From positions 782,435-846,434 of the forward strand of contig PMTM01000006.1 in NCBI GenBank assembly GCA_003167365.1: a stretch of DNA of 64,000 nucleotides, read 5' to 3'. Under the pieces are notes generated by a model, which had not been told where the DNA came from, did not search any database, and saw only the letters and a list, made by a program, of their open reading frames with translations. Below are positions 63,310 through 64,000 of this stretch, piece by piece (the first letter of the stretch is position 1; each line of letters opens with the position of its first letter). This stretch comes from Spartobacteria bacterium. GTDB lineage: Bacteria; Verrucomicrobiota; Verrucomicrobiia; Chthoniobacterales; UBA10450. The position numbers and the translations under genes were made by a program.

Positions 63310-63432
63310 ATCTAACCAAGCGATGCAGCGAACCGCTAGCCGCGCCGCGTTCCCACTTTCGATGACTTCCACATTCAAACCGCACCCACGCGCGCTCTCG
63401 CCAGCGGTCGCTGATCTTGAGTCTCGTTAGAT
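63310..63432 (+). other. attC 3
   Basis: R'' ATCTAAC (63310-63316) and R' GTTAGAT (63426-63432) are exact complements; 123 bp. The inner arms cagcgaaccgct and agcggtcgctg pair with one extra base, as expected for a folded attC. Confidence 0.92.
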
Positions 63433-63435
63433 GTC

Positions 63436-63864
63436 ATGAGAGTGTTTTGTAAATCGACGCGACTTTGCCTCGTAGGGTTGTTCGCAGCGTTGGCCGCTCA
63501 GGCGGCAGATAGCTCGGCGATTTCACAAAGGGAGCTTGTCGGACGATACGCCATCGCCGTCACTTCCGGCGAGGTCCGGCTATCGTTGGCTACGCAAGGT
63601 CGATTCTTGATGCGGTCGCCCAGTGACATGCCCGGCGGAGACAATGAAACGCGCGGCTCGTGGCGGATTGACCAAGCGCGGCTCCGCCTTACTATCGACG
63701 CGGCCGACCTGCCGCCGAGTAATGTGCGTGTTCGCGGCTGGACTCTCTATCCCATGCGCCATCAAGGCGCCGTCATTTTAGTGCCCGCAGAGACGCTCGA
63801 GCTTTATCGACAAGGTTCACGATCAGCAGGGACTTTCTATCGTCGCATCTCGCAAACCAAATGA
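63436..63864 (+). CDS. cassette gene: secreted small beta protein
   Basis: 142 aa from the ATG at 63436, three bases after attC 3. The signal peptide (RLCLVGLFAALAAQAAD) is followed by a lipocalin-like or NlpE-like small beta pattern: ELVGRYAIA, VRLSLATQGRF and RGSWRIDQARLRLTI. The function is not identified; a lipid- or ligand-binding role is only suggested. Its stop is directly before attC 4. Confidence 0.72.
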   Translation: MRVFCKSTRLCLVGLFAALAAQAADSSAISQRELVGRYAIAVTSGEVRLSLATQGRFLMRSPSDMPGGDNETRGSWRIDQARLRLTIDAADLPPSNVRVRGWTLYPMRHQGAVILVPAETLELYRQGSRSAGTFYRRISQTK

Positions 63865-63865
63865 C

Positions 63866-63988
63866 ATCTAACCATGCGATGGAGCGAACCGCCACCCGTC
63901 GTGCGTTCACGTTTTGCGTGACTAGACCATCTTCACCGCAGTCAGCATTCGCTCTCGGTGGCCGTCGCTCATGTTATTCTCGTTAGGC
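63866..63988 (+). other. attC 4
   Basis: R'' ATCTAAC (63866-63872) and R' GTTAGGC (63982-63988), 123 bp. The inner arms gcgatggagcgaaccgcc and ggccgtcgct pair. The array continues past the window edge: the next cassette begins TTAGGC. Confidence 0.9.
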
Positions 63989-64000
63989 AAAAAGAATCAC

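Overview
The window looks like a stretch of chromosome from a Gram-negative, environmental bacterium. A PEP-CTERM anchored protein, a short RpoD-type sigma factor without region 1.1, RHS and beta-helix surface proteins, and genes that mostly lack Shine-Dalgarno sequences would fit a soil Verrucomicrobiota. This is an inference from gene style; no rRNA or complete tRNA is present to prove it.

Left part (1-14.3 kb) is conserved backbone. A surface-polysaccharide block comes first: two multi-domain glycosyltransferases that share an N-terminal module, a SAM methyltransferase, a secreted beta-helix protein and a large multi-TM protein. Pyruvate kinase and an RpoD-family sigma factor follow, converging on a shared bidirectional terminator, and then yifB/comM.

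The backbone ends abruptly inside yifB at the MNPCP motif (14,317). From there to the right end nearly everything is accessory DNA in layers. (a) 14.3-18.4 kb is a compact cargo (NERD protein, XRE/ImmA pair, DUF3892, Zn-ribbon/HEPN-like protein, DUF1883) bracketed by two copies of a 38-bp repeat, the first of which forms the yifB junction. (b) 20.9-28.5 kb carries a large serine recombinase, two unknown genes, a family-B DNA polymerase with intact exonuclease and polymerase motifs, and a primase of the archaeo-eukaryotic type. This looks like a self-replicating integrative element. (c) 28.5-40.4 kb is a defence island: a nuclease/YfaP-like fusion, SIR2-HerA, DUF2971, an AbiU2/HEPN-like protein, then a 3' fragment of a tRNA-Thr(CGT) gene (an integration scar) followed by a giant nuclease-STAND-TPR protein. 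(d) 41.7-49.3 kb has a small serine recombinase with a hairpin/operator leader, a SymE-like toxin, and an RHS protein with a short variable tip followed by a CPBP membrane protein that could be its immunity factor. A ~130-bp direct repeat brackets most of this. (e) 49.4-62 kb holds poorly known membrane and secreted proteins, a DUF2235 (Tle1-like) hydrolase, a metallophosphoesterase and an XRE regulator with three palindromic operators. (f) From 62.37 kb to the end is an integron-type gene-cassette array: four attC sites and three intact cassettes, preceded by one decayed cassette. No integron integrase is visible, so it is either a CALIN or the inner part of a chromosomal integron.

No insertion-sequence transposase, CRISPR array or rRNA gene was seen. 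The most unusual items are the PolB/primase/serine-recombinase element, the cassette array, the yifB junction with its repeated end sequence, and the giant STAND protein beside a tRNA scar.
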